In this document: positions 53,173 through 61,714 of the stretch, one piece after another
Numbering within the stretch: the first letter of the stretch is position 1
Layout of the letters: each line of letters opens with the position of its first letter
Assembly: GCA_002698575.1 (NCBI GenBank)
Contig: NZZG01000016.1
Span: 1 to 61,714, forward strand
Direction: 5' to 3'
DNA length: 61,714 bases
From: Pimelobacter sp.
GTDB lineage: Bacteria > Actinomycetota > Actinomycetes > Propionibacteriales > Nocardioidaceae
Notes under the pieces: model-generated
The model's database searches: none
Told to the model about the DNA's origin: nothing
What the model saw: the letters and a program-made list of their open reading frames with translations, nothing else
Program-made: the position numbers and the translations under genes

Positions 53173-54201
53173 TCACGCCGGGTCGGGGGTGTAGCCCGCC
53201 GGCAGGCTCGCCGGCAGGCCGAACTTCTCGAACAGCTCGACCCCGAAGAACGCGCCGACGTGGCGCACCCGGTCCCCGTCCAGCTCGAGCACCTGCAGGT
53301 GGAAGGGCTCGAAGGAGCCGTCGGGCTGACGCATGTAGAGGCCGAAGGCGGGTTGGCCGTTGGCCGTCGTGCGCACCATCGGCATCTCGTTGACGCCCCC
53401 GGGGCACTGGCCGCCGATGAGGGCGCCGATGTTGTCGGCCCCGACGTACCACCCGGTGAACGGCGGCATCTCCCACACGGCGTCGGCGCGCAGCAGGGAG
53501 ACGATCGTGGCGATGTCCTTGCGCCAGAACGCGTCGACGTAGTGCTCGAGCAGGCGCTGCTGGTCGGCGGTCAGCTCGTCGCTCACGGTGTCCTCGGTCA
53601 GGCCGCGGGACTCCATCTGGGCGTGGGCGCGCTGCAGCGCGGAGTTGATCGCCGCCGGGGTGGTGTCCAGGGCCGCGGCGGTCTCGGCGGCCGACCAGCG
53701 CAGGACGTCGCGCAGGATCAGCACGGCGCGCTGGCGCGCGGGCAGGTGCTGCAGCGCCGCGACGAAGGCCAGCCGGATCGAGTCGCGCTCGGCGACGACG
53801 ATCGCAGCGTCCGGCACCGGCTCGAGCCAGGTGATCTCGTGGTTCTGCTCGAGGGCGTCCCCGGCCAGCTGGTCGGGCGTGCCGAGCCCGGCGGGCAACG
53901 GTCGGCGTGGCTTGCCCTCGAGGTTGGTGAGGCAGACGTTGGTGGCGATGCGGTACAGCCACGTGCGCACGGAGCTGCGCCCCTGGAACGACGCGCTCGC
54001 CTTCCAGGCCCGCAGGAACGTCTCCTGGACGAGGTCCTCGGCCTCGTGGACCGAGCCGCTCATCCGGTAGCAGTGGGCGAGGAGCTCGCGCTGGTAGCGC
54101 GAGGTGAGGCCGTCGAAGTCGTCGAGCTCGGTGGTGTCGCCGCTCGCTGCGCCCGCCGCGGCCTGCGTCGGCGCGGGCGTCGGGGTGGTGCTGCTGGTCA
54201 T
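53173..54201 (-). CDS. ECF sigma factor with C-terminal SnoaL-like domain (SigG-like)
   Basis: A 342-residue sigma factor. Region 2 is RYQRELLAHCYRMSGSVHEAEDLVQETFLRAWKASASFQGRSSVRTWLYRIATNVCL. Region 4 is LPARQRAVLILRDVLRWSAAETAAALDTTPAAINSALQRA. An NTF2/SnoaL-like domain (about 220-342, WEMPPFTGWYVGADNIG) probably gates activity, as in SigG/SigJ-type ECFs without an anti-sigma factor. ATG 54201 has a GGAG Shine-Dalgarno; the upstream frame is noncoding. It forms an operon with the TIGR03086 gene. Confidence 0.88.
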   Translation of the reverse strand: MTSSTTPTPAPTQAAAGAASGDTTELDDFDGLTSRYQRELLAHCYRMSGSVHEAEDLVQETFLRAWKASASFQGRSSVRTWLYRIATNVCLTNLEGKPRRPLPAGLGTPDQLAGDALEQNHEITWLEPVPDAAIVVAERDSIRLAFVAALQHLPARQRAVLILRDVLRWSAAETAAALDTTPAAINSALQRAHAQMESRGLTEDTVSDELTADQQRLLEHYVDAFWRKDIATIVSLLRADAVWEMPPFTGWYVGADNIGALIGGQCPGGVNEMPMVRTTANGQPAFGLYMRQPDGSFEPFHLQVLELDGDRVRHVGAFFGVELFEKFGLPASLPAGYTPDPA

Positions 54202-54370
54202 CGGTGCTCCTCGGATCGAGCCGGGACGGCAGGTGCTCAAGTGTGCCTCGACGTACCGACCGGCGTCGACGGCTCAACTCATCGGTCGTCGCCGCACCTG
54301 GGTGAGAAAAGCGAGGCCCCACGGCCGGGGCGCAGGTGTGACGCCGGTCTCGCCCGGTAGGTTCACGCAG

Positions 54371-55504
54371 GTGAGAGTCGTGGTGCCCCGGGAGACCCGA
54401 GACGGCGAGACCCGCGTCGCCCTGGTGCCCGAGCTGGTGGCACGCCTGGTCGCGCTGGGTCACGAGGTCGTCGTCGAGCCGGGCGCCGGGCGGGGCGCCC
54501 AGGTCGTCGACGAGGAGTACGTCGATGCCGGTGCCGCCCTCGACGACGACCCGCTGCCCGCGGCCGACCTGGTGGTGTCGGTCCAGCCGCTCGAGCCCGG
54601 CGCCGTGCGCCGCCTGCGCGAGGGCGCGACCACGGTGTCCTTCCTGCCTGTCGGCGCGGACTCGCCGTACCTCGGCGTGGTCGCCGACCTGCGCGACGTG
54701 GGGGCGACGAGCTTCGCCATGGAGCTGGTGCCGCGGATCTCGCGGGCGCAGTCCATGGACGCGCTCTCCTCGCAGTCGCTGGTCAGCGGCTACCGCTGCG
54801 CGATCGTCGCGGCCGGTCTGCTGCGCCGCTTCTTCCCGCTCAACATGACCGCCGCCGGCACGGTGCCGCCGGCGGAGGTGGTCGTGCTCGGCGCGGGTGT
54901 CGCGGGCCTGCAGGCGATCGCGACGGCGAAGCGGCTCGGGGCGGTGGTGCGCGCCTACGACGTGCGGCCGTCCTCGGCCGAGGAGATCGCCTCGATGGGC
55001 GCCAAGCCGATCGACCTCGACCTCGAGGCCCTCGACGGCGAGGGTGGCTACGCCCGGGAGATGACCGAGGCCCGGGCGCTGCGCCAGCGCGAGCTGCTGG
55101 CGCCGTACGTCGCCGCGGCGGACGCCCTGATCACGACCGCCGCCGTGCCGGGTCGCCGGGCGCCGTTGCTGGTCACCACCGAGATGGTCGCGGCGATGAA
55201 GTCCGGCTCGGTGGTGGTCGACCTCGCTGCCGAGTCGGGCGGCAACGTCGAGGGAGCCCTGCCCGGCGAGGTGGTCCGGGTGGGCGGAGCCCAGGTCTGG
55301 GGCGGCGCCAACGTGCCGGCGCAGATGCCCGGCCCGGCCTCGCGGCTCTACGCCCAGAACGTCGTCAGCCTGATCGACCTGCTCACCCACGAGTCCGCGC
55401 TGCACCTCGACCTCGACGACGAGATCGTGGACGCGGCCTGCGTCACCCACGCCGGCGAGGTGCGTCACGCGCCGACGCGTGCGGCCCTGGAGGTCGGACC
55501 ATGA
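54371..55504 (+). CDS. pntAA: Proton-translocating NAD(P) transhydrogenase subunit alpha 1 (NAD-binding)
   Basis: 377 residues forming domain I, the soluble NAD(H)-binding part of the enzyme that drives NADP+ reduction by NADH with the proton gradient. Seen: VVVPRETRDGETRVALVPE, FAMELVPRISRAQSMDALSSQ, the nucleotide motif VVVLGAGVAGLQAIATAKRLGA and the C-terminal WGGANVPAQMPGPAS. GTG 54371 lies 7 nt from TAGGTT. It is the first gene of a three-gene operon with alpha split into two polypeptides. Confidence 0.93.
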   Translation: MRVVVPRETRDGETRVALVPELVARLVALGHEVVVEPGAGRGAQVVDEEYVDAGAALDDDPLPAADLVVSVQPLEPGAVRRLREGATTVSFLPVGADSPYLGVVADLRDVGATSFAMELVPRISRAQSMDALSSQSLVSGYRCAIVAAGLLRRFFPLNMTAAGTVPPAEVVVLGAGVAGLQAIATAKRLGAVVRAYDVRPSSAEEIASMGAKPIDLDLEALDGEGGYAREMTEARALRQRELLAPYVAAADALITTAAVPGRRAPLLVTTEMVAAMKSGSVVVDLAAESGGNVEGALPGEVVRVGGAQVWGGANVPAQMPGPASRLYAQNVVSLIDLLTHESALHLDLDDEIVDAACVTHAGEVRHAPTRAALEVGP

Positions 55505-55526
55505 GGCCGTCGCGAGAGGTGCTCCG

Positions 55527-55829
55527 ATGAGCAACGACATCACCTGGTTGACCTTCTTCGTGCTGAGCGTCTTCGTGGGGATCGAGGTCATCTCCAAGGT
55601 CTCCTCCACCCTGCACACGCCGCTGATGTCGGGAGCCAACGCGATCCACGGGGTGATCCTGCTCGGCGCGGTCCTGGTCGCGGGGGAGGCGGACGGGTTC
55701 GCGCTGGTCGTCGCCCTGGTCGCGATCGTGCTGGCCGCGGTCAACATGGTCGGCGGGTTCCTGGTGACCGGCCGGATGCTGCAGATGTTCACCCGCAAGC
55801 CGGCCGCCCGCAAGGGGGCCGAGCGCTGA
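55527..55829 (+). CDS. pntAB: NAD(P) transhydrogenase subunit alpha 2 (membrane part)
   Basis: 100 residues with three to four helices (ITWLTFFVLSVFVGIEVI, TPLMSGANAIHGVILLGAVL, LVVALVAIVLAAVNMVGGFLV). The conserved SGANAIHG lies in the membrane domain. It ends in the motif VTGRMLQMF and a basic tail. ATG 55527 has GAGAGG upstream; its TGA overlaps the ATG of pntB by 1 nt. Confidence 0.93.
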   Translation: MSNDITWLTFFVLSVFVGIEVISKVSSTLHTPLMSGANAIHGVILLGAVLVAGEADGFALVVALVAIVLAAVNMVGGFLVTGRMLQMFTRKPAARKGAER

Positions 55830-57232
55830 TGGAGAGCCTCACGATCCCCACCTGGGCCCAGCTGGTCCTCCTGCTCTGCGCCGTCGGCTTCATCCTCGCC
55901 CTCAAGGGCCTGTCCGGGCCGAGGACGGCCCGAGCGGGCAACCTCGTCGGTGCCGGCGCCGCGACCGTCGCCTGCGCGCTGCCCTTCTTCTACGCCGACC
56001 TCGACAACGTGGTGCTGATCCTGGTCGCCATCGCGATCGGTACGGCGATCGGAGTCGTCGGTGCGCAACGGGTGCAGATGACCCAGATGCCCCAGCTCGT
56101 GGCGCTCTTCAACGGCGTGGGTGGAGGAGCGGCCGCGCTCGTCGCGCTGCTCGAGCTGCGCACGTTCGCGGACCTGGACGAGCTCGGCGTCGACCTCCCG
56201 GTGGCCTACCTGGTGGCCACCGGCTTCACGATCCTGGTCGGTTCGGTCTCGTTCTCCGGCTCGGTGGTCACCTTCGCCAAGCTCCAGGAGCTGATGACCT
56301 CACGACCGGTGGTCTTCCCCGGTCTCCCGATCGCCTTCGGCGGTGCGTTCGTGGCGGCGCTGGTGGTGGCCGGCCTGATCGTCGGGCAGCCGGCCGTGTG
56401 GGCGGGCGTCGTGCTGGGGCTGCTCGGCCTCGCCGTGGGCGTCCTGCTGGTGCTGCCCGTCGGCGGCGCCGACGTACCGATCGTGATCTCGTTGCTCAAC
56501 GCCTTCACCGGCCTGACCGTGGCCGCCGGCGGCTACGTCCTGCAGAACACCGTGCTCCTGGTGGCCGGCACGCTGGTCGGTGCGTCCGGCACCTTCCTCA
56601 CCCTGCTGATGGCCGGTGCGATGGGGCGCTCGGTGCCGAACATCCTCTTCGGCGCCCTCAAGGGCGGATCCACCCTCGGGGCGGGCCAGGCCTCCGACCG
56701 GCCGGTGCGCAGCGCCGGCCCCGCCGACGTCGCGATCCTGCTGGCCTACGCCGAGCGCGTCATCGTCGTGCCCGGCTACGGGCTCGCCGTCGCCCAGGCC
56801 CAGCACACCCTGCGCGAGCTCGTCGACCTGCTCGCCGAGCGCGGCACGAAGGTGGACTACGCCATCCATCCCGTGGCCGGCCGGATGCCCGGACACATGA
56901 ACGTCCTGCTGGCCGAGGCCCAGGTCCCCTACGAGCAGCTCATCGAGATGGACGACATCAACGCCGAGTTCAAGCAGACCGACGTGGTGCTGGTCGTCGG
57001 CGCCAACGACGTGGTCAACCCCGCAGCGCGGACGACGCCGTCCGCACCGATCTACGGGATGCCCATCCTCGACGTCGACCAGGCGCGCCAGGTGGTCTTC
57101 ATGAAGCGCTCGATGCGCCCCGGCTTCGCCGGCATCGAGAACGAGCTGCTCTTCGACCCCCGCACCACGTTGCTCTTCGGCGATGCCAAGGACTCGATGG
57201 GCAAGCTGCTCGCGGCGCTCAAGGCGCTCTGA
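55829..57232 (+). CDS. pntB: NAD(P) transhydrogenase subunit beta
   Basis: 467 residues. The N-terminal membrane domain has many helices with QMPQLVALFNGVGGGAAAL. Then comes the soluble NADP-binding domain III, with VVPGYGLAVAQAQHTLREL, HPVAGRMPGHMNVLLAEA, DVVLVVGANDVVNPAA and the terminal KRSMRPGFAGIENELLF. The whole enzyme supplies NADPH in the cytoplasm. An ohr gene follows after 36 nt and could belong to the same transcript. Confidence 0.95.
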   Translation: MESLTIPTWAQLVLLLCAVGFILALKGLSGPRTARAGNLVGAGAATVACALPFFYADLDNVVLILVAIAIGTAIGVVGAQRVQMTQMPQLVALFNGVGGGAAALVALLELRTFADLDELGVDLPVAYLVATGFTILVGSVSFSGSVVTFAKLQELMTSRPVVFPGLPIAFGGAFVAALVVAGLIVGQPAVWAGVVLGLLGLAVGVLLVLPVGGADVPIVISLLNAFTGLTVAAGGYVLQNTVLLVAGTLVGASGTFLTLLMAGAMGRSVPNILFGALKGGSTLGAGQASDRPVRSAGPADVAILLAYAERVIVVPGYGLAVAQAQHTLRELVDLLAERGTKVDYAIHPVAGRMPGHMNVLLAEAQVPYEQLIEMDDINAEFKQTDVVLVVGANDVVNPAARTTPSAPIYGMPILDVDQARQVVFMKRSMRPGFAGIENELLFDPRTTLLFGDAKDSMGKLLAALKAL

Positions 57233-57268
57233 CGGAACAAGCCGCCGGTCCGGGTGGTTGAAAGCGGT

Positions 57269-57700
57269 ATGACCAACACACCGACCAAGATCGTGTACAC
57301 CGCCAAGGCGACCGTGACGGGTGGCCGCGCCGGCCACGCGAAGAGCGACGACGGGGTCCTCGACCTCGCCCTGACCGCTCCGAAGGAGACCGGCGGCCCG
57401 GGCACCGGCACCAACCCGGAGCAGCTGTTCGCCGTGGGCTACGGAGCTTGCTTCCAGGGGGCGCTCGGCCTGGTCGCCAAGAAGCACGGCGTGGATGCGT
57501 CCGGCTCCACCGTCGACATCGCCGTGGGCTTCGGTCCCGAGGGCGACTCCTTCGCGATCACCGCCGACATCACCGCCACCATCCCGGGCGTCGACGACGT
57601 GAAGGCCCAGGAACTGGTCGAGGCGGCCCACCAGGTCTGCCCGTACTCGAAGGCCACCCGCGGCAACGTCCCGGTGACGGTCACCGGCAAGGGCGCCTGA
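57269..57700 (+). CDS. ohr: Organic hydroperoxide resistance protein (Ohr/OsmC family)
   Basis: A 143-residue thiol peroxidase that reduces organic hydroperoxides. Catalytic residues sit in TNPEQLFAVGYGACFQGAL (peroxidatic Cys) and HQVCPYSKATRGN (resolving Cys). The ATG 57269 was preferred to the GTG five codons earlier by family N-terminus (TKIVYTAKATVTGG). Closeness to the NADPH-generating transhydrogenase makes metabolic sense, since the thiols must be re-reduced. No OhrR regulator is seen. Confidence 0.92.
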   Translation: MTNTPTKIVYTAKATVTGGRAGHAKSDDGVLDLALTAPKETGGPGTGTNPEQLFAVGYGACFQGALGLVAKKHGVDASGSTVDIAVGFGPEGDSFAITADITATIPGVDDVKAQELVEAAHQVCPYSKATRGNVPVTVTGKGA

Positions 57701-57753
57701 GCGTCACCGGCGAGGCCCTCGCCGGGCCTCGGCGGACTCTCCGCACGACCTGC

Positions 57754-57788
57754 CGTCGGGTCAGGCGCCGCGCGGCGCCGACCCGACG
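57754..57788. terminator. Bidirectional hairpin between ohr and the ABC permease
   Basis: CGTCGGGTC (57754-57762)/GACCCGACG (57780-57788) continues inward as GGCGCC/GGCGCC with one bulged A and a GCGC loop, between convergent genes. Confidence 0.7.
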
Positions 57789-57798
57789 TGCGCCCGGG

Positions 57799-59016
57799 TC
57801 AGGCGTCCGCCGGTGAACGTCGCGCCCACGCCTCGCGGAACGAGATCCGGTTGCCGGTGCGCAGGAGGTTGTTCTCGTACACGCGCGCCCCCAGCCGGAC
57901 GAACAGCACGGCCGCGAGCAGGGTCACCACGATCGCCACCGCCAGCTGCCAGGCGGGCACGTCGCCCTCCGCCAGCCGCGCCGGCATCAGCATCGTGGAG
58001 ACGACGGGCAGCATCGACACGACGGTCCGCACGCCCTCGCCGGCGGTGACCGCGATCAGGTAGGGCGCGAAGAGCAGGATCTGCAGCGGCGCCGTCGCCC
58101 CGCCCAGGTCCTGCTGGCGCGAGGCCAGGGCGCCCGCGACCGACCACAGGCTCGCCAGGGTGACGAAGCCGAGGACGAAGAACACGACGTACCAGCCGAT
58201 CGCCGGCCCGATGACGCCGAGCGCGTCGAGGTTGCCGGTGGCGACCAGGCCGATCACCCCCGCGAGCGCCAGCACGACGGTCTGGCCGATGGCCAGGACG
58301 CTGGCGCCGGCGATCTTGCCCCAGAGCAGGGCCCGGATCGGGACCGAGGCCGCCAGGATCTCGACCACCCGGCTCTCCTTCTCCTGCGTCACGCTGCCGG
58401 CGATGGTGAGGCCGAAGGTCAGCGCGGTGACGTAGAAGAGCAGCACGAAGATGAACGACGCGGCCTGACGCAGGTTGGCGTCGTCGGCATCGGGATCGAG
58501 CAGCCGCTGCCCCACGTCGGCGCCGCTCACGAGGGCGGCGAGGTCGACGTCCTGCTCGGCCGCGTTCGCGGTGGTGACCAGCTGGGAGACGGCGGCGGTG
58601 ACGGACTGGGTGATCGTCGGCGAGACGCCGTCCTCGCCGACGAGCTCGTAGCCCTCGCCCGACGCGGCCGGGAGCAGGGCAGCGTCGACGTCGCCGGCCA
58701 GGACGGCGTCCTCGGCCGCCGCCACGTCGTCGTACCTGGTGGCCTCGAGCACGGCGTTGTCGTCGGTGGAGCGGGCGATCGCGGAGGCCTCGTCGACGGC
58801 GGTGGCCGAGATCTCGTCGACGACGCCGACCGTGCTGGTCTGCTCACGATCACCGAGGAACGTGTAGAGCACGACCATGCCGATCAGGCCGACGAGCAGC
58901 AGGCCGGACTGGATCAGGAACGCCTTGCTGCGGACCTGCGTGCTGACCTCGCGCTCGGCGACCACGCGCCACATGCCGCGGCCGGCCGCCGGGCCGGTGG
59001 TGGGCGGGGTGCTCAT
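57799..59016 (-). CDS. ABC-2 permease (NatB/YhaP-like)
   Basis: 405 residues. One N-terminal helix (SGLLLVGLIGMVVLYTFL) precedes an extracytoplasmic domain of about 150 residues. Then come five to six helices, with VTQEKESRVVEILAASVPIRALLWGKIAG, the typical cytoplasmic loop of NatB-type exporters. It starts with an ATGA overlap on its ATPase gene. The substrate is unknown (Na+ and peptides are known for relatives). Confidence 0.88.
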   Translation of the reverse strand: MSTPPTTGPAAGRGMWRVVAEREVSTQVRSKAFLIQSGLLLVGLIGMVVLYTFLGDREQTSTVGVVDEISATAVDEASAIARSTDDNAVLEATRYDDVAAAEDAVLAGDVDAALLPAASGEGYELVGEDGVSPTITQSVTAAVSQLVTTANAAEQDVDLAALVSGADVGQRLLDPDADDANLRQAASFIFVLLFYVTALTFGLTIAGSVTQEKESRVVEILAASVPIRALLWGKIAGASVLAIGQTVVLALAGVIGLVATGNLDALGVIGPAIGWYVVFFVLGFVTLASLWSVAGALASRQQDLGGATAPLQILLFAPYLIAVTAGEGVRTVVSMLPVVSTMLMPARLAEGDVPAWQLAVAIVVTLLAAVLFVRLGARVYENNLLRTGNRISFREAWARRSPADA

Positions 59017-59891
59017 CGGGTGACCTCCCGGAAGATCTCGGACAGGGGTTGGCGGACGCGGGCGACCTCGAGGACCGGTCCCCGCTCGACGACGGTGCGG
59101 GTCAGGTCGGCGGCCTCGAGGCCGTCGAGGGTGAGCAGCGCGGTGGAGCCGTCCACGTCGTCGACCCGTACGTCGCGCAGGTCGCGCAGCCAGGCGGCGT
59201 CCTGGCCGTTCAGCACCACGCGGTAGCGCTCCTCGCTCTCGCTGCGCAGCTCGTCGACCGAGCCGGCCGCGACCACGCGCCCGCCGGAGAGGATGACGAG
59301 GTCGTCGCAGAGCCGTTCGACGAGCTCGAGCTGGTGGCTGGAGAAGAGCACGGGCACGTCGGCGGCCTCGCGCTGCAGCAGGTCGACCATCGCGTCGACG
59401 GCGAGTGGGTCGAGGCCGCTGAAGGGCTCGTCGAGGACGAGGGCGGTCGGGCGATGGATCAGGGCGGCGGCGATCTGCACGCGCTGCTGGTTGCCGAGCG
59501 AGAGGTTGTCCAGCAGGTCGTCGCGGCGCTCCTCGAGGCCGAAGAAGCCCAGCAGCTCGTCGGCACGAGACAGGGCGCCCTTGCGGGAGAAGCCGTGCAG
59601 CCGGGCGAAGTAGCTCAGCTGCTCGGCCAGCTTCATCCGCGGGTAGAGCCCGCGCTCCTCGGGCATGTAGCCGAAGTCGCGCCGGTCCTCGGCACCGACC
59701 GGCGACCCGTTCCAGGTCACCGACCCCGAGGACGGCGCGAGGACCCCCATCAGCATCCGCATCGTGGTGGTCTTGCCGGCGCCGTTGGCGCCGACGAAGC
59801 CGGTCATCCGGCCCGGTCGGACGTGGAACGACACGTCGTCCACCGCAGTCAGGGTGCCGAACGTCCGCGAGAGCGACTGTGCTTGCAGCAT
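59013..59891 (-). CDS. ABC transporter ATP-binding protein (NatA/YhaQ-like)
   Basis: 292 residues. Walker A is GANGAGKTT, the signature LSLGNQQRVQIA and Walker B LVLDEPFSGLD, with switch His in SSHQLELVERL. The C-terminal extension is about 80 residues. The ATG lies 7 nt from TAGCGT. It pairs with the permease encoded immediately downstream. Confidence 0.92.
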   Translation of the reverse strand: MLQAQSLSRTFGTLTAVDDVSFHVRPGRMTGFVGANGAGKTTTMRMLMGVLAPSSGSVTWNGSPVGAEDRRDFGYMPEERGLYPRMKLAEQLSYFARLHGFSRKGALSRADELLGFFGLEERRDDLLDNLSLGNQQRVQIAAALIHRPTALVLDEPFSGLDPLAVDAMVDLLQREAADVPVLFSSHQLELVERLCDDLVILSGGRVVAAGSVDELRSESEERYRVVLNGQDAAWLRDLRDVRVDDVDGSTALLTLDGLEAADLTRTVVERGPVLEVARVRQPLSEIFREVTR

Positions 59892-59956
59892 GCCCGCGAC
59901 GCTACCCAGGCGCCGCGCGGCTCAACCGGCGCGGGGAGGCTGGCTCGAGCCGGCGC

Positions 59957-60598
59957 CTACTGCGCCAGCCCGTAGAGCCGGTCGCCCGCGTCGCCCAGGC
60001 CCGGCACGATGTAGCCCTTGTCGTTGAGCCGCTCGTCCATGGCGGCGGTCACCACGGTCACCGGCACGTCGATGCCCTCGAGGCCGCGCTCGAGGTTGGC
60101 ACAGCCCTCCGGCGCCGAGAGCAGGGTGATGCAGGTGATGTCGTCGGCCCCGCGGTCGACCAGGAACCGGATCGCCGCGGCCAGGGTCCCGCCGGTCGCG
60201 AGCATCGGGTCGAGCACGTAGCACTGGCGCCCGGACAGGTCGTCGGGCAGCCGCTCGGCGTACGTCGAGGCCTCGAGGGTCTCCTCGTTGCGCACCATCC
60301 CGAGGAAGCCCACCTCCGCGGTCGGCAGCAGCCGCATCATCCCGTCGAGCATCCCCAGACCGGCTCGCAGGATCGGGACGACCAGCGGCTTGGGGGTGGC
60401 CAGCTTGGTCCCCGTGGTGGGGGCGACGGGCGTCACGATCTCGTCCGGTACGACGCGCACGTCGCGGGTCGCCTCGTAGGCGAGCAGCGTGACGAGCTCG
60501 TCCGCCAGGCGACGGAACGTCGGGGAGTCGGTGCGTTCATCACGCAGCACGGTGAGCTTGTGAGCCAGGAGCGGGTGGTCGACCACGTGCGTGCGCAT
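59957..60598 (-). CDS. upp: Uracil phosphoribosyltransferase
   Basis: 213 residues. It makes UMP from uracil and PRPP. The PRPP loop is [11 protein letters not shown]; uracil-binding residues lie in the C-terminal [16 protein letters not shown]. The ATG lies 6 nt from TAGGGT. Uracil released by PsuG could be salvaged here. It is divergent from the tadA pair. Confidence 0.96.
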   Translation of the reverse strand: MRTHVVDHPLLAHKLTVLRDERTDSPTFRRLADELVTLLAYEATRDVRVVPDEIVTPVAPTTGTKLATPKPLVVPILRAGLGMLDGMMRLLPTAEVGFLGMVRNEETLEASTYAERLPDDLSGRQCYVLDPMLATGGTLAAAIRFLVDRGADDITCITLLSAPEGCANLERGLEGIDVPVTVVTAAMDERLNDKGYIVPGLGDAGDRLYGLAQ

Positions 60599-60689
60599 GG
60601 TGAAACCCTAGTAGCCACGCGCCGGGGCGCCGAGAGCAGCGCACGAGAAAGGGCTTGGCGGTGACCCGGGGGCGTGCGACTCTTGAGGC

Positions 60690-61178
60690 ATGGCCGAGCA
60701 GATCGACGCCGTCGACTTCGCGCTGGCTGCCTACCGGGACGACGACGGGTGGCAGGTCCAGGAGCTCGGTCACGACCTGGTGGTGGACGTGGAGACGATC
60801 GTCCACGCGCTGCGCCGCTTCCCCGGCGACGGCGGAGCGGTCGGTCTGGTGGCCGTCGACGAGGACTTCTTCCTCATCGTCCGGGTGACGGGGTCCCTCA
60901 CCAGGGTGCTGCTCTCCGACATCACCGCCGCCGACGAGTGGGAGCTGGCCGGCTCGGTCGTCGAGCACCTCGGCCTGCCGTTCCCCGAGGACGACGACGA
61001 CCAGGACCCGGCCGGCGACCTCGACCTGCTGAGCGACCTCGGGGTGCGGGCGATCGACCTCGCCGAGATGCTCGAGGAGGACGAGGACCTCTACCCCGAC
61101 GAGATGCTGTCCGACGTCGCCCGCCAGCTCGGGTTCGGCGAGCTCTTCGACGACGCGGTCGGTCTCACCTCCGCGTGA
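60690..61178 (+). CDS. tRNA adenosine deaminase-associated protein
   Basis: A 162-residue acidic protein that always sits before tadA in actinobacteria (TIGR03941 type). It shows DFALAAYRDDDGWQVQEL and VAVDEDFFLIVRV, then a strongly acidic segment (EDDDDQDPAGDLDLLSD). No catalytic motif is evident; a partner or regulator of TadA is assumed. GACTCT lies 6 nt upstream of the ATG. It overlaps tadA by 4 nt (GTGA). Confidence 0.9.
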   Translation: MAEQIDAVDFALAAYRDDDGWQVQELGHDLVVDVETIVHALRRFPGDGGAVGLVAVDEDFFLIVRVTGSLTRVLLSDITAADEWELAGSVVEHLGLPFPEDDDDQDPAGDLDLLSDLGVRAIDLAEMLEEDEDLYPDEMLSDVARQLGFGELFDDAVGLTSA

Positions 61179-61636
61179 CCGCCCAGCAGCGCTGGGCGGA
61201 GCCGATGACCTCCGCCCTCGACGAGGCGCGCGGTGCCCTGACCACCGGAGACGTCCCCATCGGTGCGGTCGTGCTCGACCCGGCCGGTGCCGTGATCGGT
61301 CGCGGCCGCAACGTGCGCGAGGCCGAGGCCGACCCGACCGGCCACGCCGAGGTCGTCGCCCTGCGTGCGGCTGCTCGCGAGCGCGGTGAGTGGCGCCTGG
61401 AGGGCTGCACCCTCGTGGTCACGCTCGAGCCCTGCACCATGTGCGCCGGCGCCGCGGTGCTGTCCCGCGTCGACCGGGTGGTCTTCGGCGCCTTCGACCC
61501 CAAGGCCGGCGCCGTCGGCAGCCTCTGGGACGTCGTGCGGGACCGCCGGCTCAACCACCGGCCCGAGGTGGTCGCCGGCGTGATGTCGCGCGAGTCGGCC
61601 GCGCTGCTCGACGGATTCTTCGCCGACCAGCGCTGA
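61175..61636 (+). CDS. tadA: tRNA-specific adenosine deaminase TadA
   Basis: 153 residues. It converts A34 to inosine in tRNA-Arg(ACG). The zinc site is HAE (GHAEVVALR) with the proton-shuttling Glu and PCTMC (EPCTMCAGA). VFGAFDPKAGAVGSLWD and LNHRPEVVAGV are typical. GTG 61175 overlaps the stop of the upstream gene, ensuring coupling. Confidence 0.95.
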   Translation: MTAQQRWAEPMTSALDEARGALTTGDVPIGAVVLDPAGAVIGRGRNVREAEADPTGHAEVVALRAAARERGEWRLEGCTLVVTLEPCTMCAGAAVLSRVDRVVFGAFDPKAGAVGSLWDVVRDRRLNHRPEVVAGVMSRESAALLDGFFADQR

Positions 61637-61676
61637 GGCCGGGGCGGCGGGGCGGCCGGACCGCCGGAGGGAGCGC

Positions 61677-61714
61677 TCAGCCGAGGGAGGACGCGCGGGC
61701 GACGAGCTCGGGCA
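61677..61714 (-). CDS. Possible C-terminus of a gene entering from the right
   Basis: The minus strand reads PELVARASSLG then TGA (61679-61677) and is open to the window edge. It converges on tadA, with G+C-rich inverted repeats (GGCGGC...CCGCCGG) between them. Only 11 codons are visible, so the product cannot be named. Confidence 0.3.
   Translation of the reverse strand, partial: PELVARASSLG

Noticed and set aside
53162..56068. A long minus-strand frame spanning the sigma factor and the transhydrogenase genes
   Set aside because: It reads through strong plus-strand genes (pntAA, pntAB), and its sigma-factor part is out of frame with the real sigma protein.

Overview
This window is a very G+C-rich stretch of chromosome from an actinobacterium. 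A Nocardioides-like member of the Propionibacteriales is the best guess. The evidence for that is a tRNA-adenosine-deaminase-associated protein next to tadA, a MDMPI/TIGR03086-type protein (DinB/mycothiol-linked fold), a RelZ-like DUF429-RelA/SpoT fusion, a KstR-type operator, frequent GTG starts, and a recurring TANNNT box 6-7 nt upstream of start codons. The last is the signature of leaderless transcripts, which are common in this phylum. I see no rRNA, tRNA, CRISPR array, insertion sequence or prophage.

Layout. 1-2.2 kb: the 3' part of tsaD, then a cytochrome P450. 2.2-5.4 kb (minus): a Met-rich SOD-like lipoprotein with CopC, and a DrrAB-type ABC exporter. 5.5-10.6 kb (plus): pseudouridine catabolism (psuK-psuG), a Tat-exported purple acid phosphatase-like enzyme and the RelZ-like alarmone synthetase fusion. 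10.7-14.9 kb (minus): a lipoprotein, an unusual zinc-finger SDR, an MFS exporter and a gamma-carbonic anhydrase. 14.9-20 kb: a small membrane protein, a glutamine synthetase-like ligase coupled to a C39-like cysteine peptidase, a siderophore-interacting flavoprotein, a DUF427 protein and a secreted GH6 enzyme. 20-27 kb: a LURP-one-like protein, a DGPF/ECF42 regulatory pair, an M3 oligopeptidase, a secreted beta-propeller and an acyl-CoA dehydrogenase. 27-35 kb: a 916-residue DUF11 surface protein behind a structured leader, a GT61 glycosyltransferase, an unknown protein behind a 13-codon leader ORF, a flavin-dependent monooxygenase with a KstR-like site, a double GNAT and YceI.

35-41.5 kb: a 47-residue small protein, a region with two palindromes, an 87-residue protein, glmS, a DEAD-box helicase, and a divergent thioredoxin-reductase-like/MerR pair. 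41.6-52.5 kb: a lipoprotein penicillin-binding protein, a large LAL-type LuxR regulator, an M4 metalloprotease, an aldehyde dehydrogenase, a GH25-like lipoprotein and an ATPase-less LuxR regulator. 52.5-61.7 kb: a TIGR03086 protein with an ECF sigma factor, the split proton-translocating transhydrogenase (pntAA-pntAB-pntB), Ohr, a NatAB-type ABC system, upp, and the tadA pair.

The most rewarding non-genic signals are these. (i) A palindromic element occurs twice, each time starting exactly at a stop codon. (ii) Two divergent leaderless promoters have -10 boxes that interlock inside a 14-bp palindrome. (iii) Operator-like dyads sit on the promoters of the monooxygenase, the MerR pair, the helicase and the 87-aa gene. 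(iv) A cloverleaf-like leader precedes the DUF11 gene. All functional calls come from reading motifs; no database search was run.
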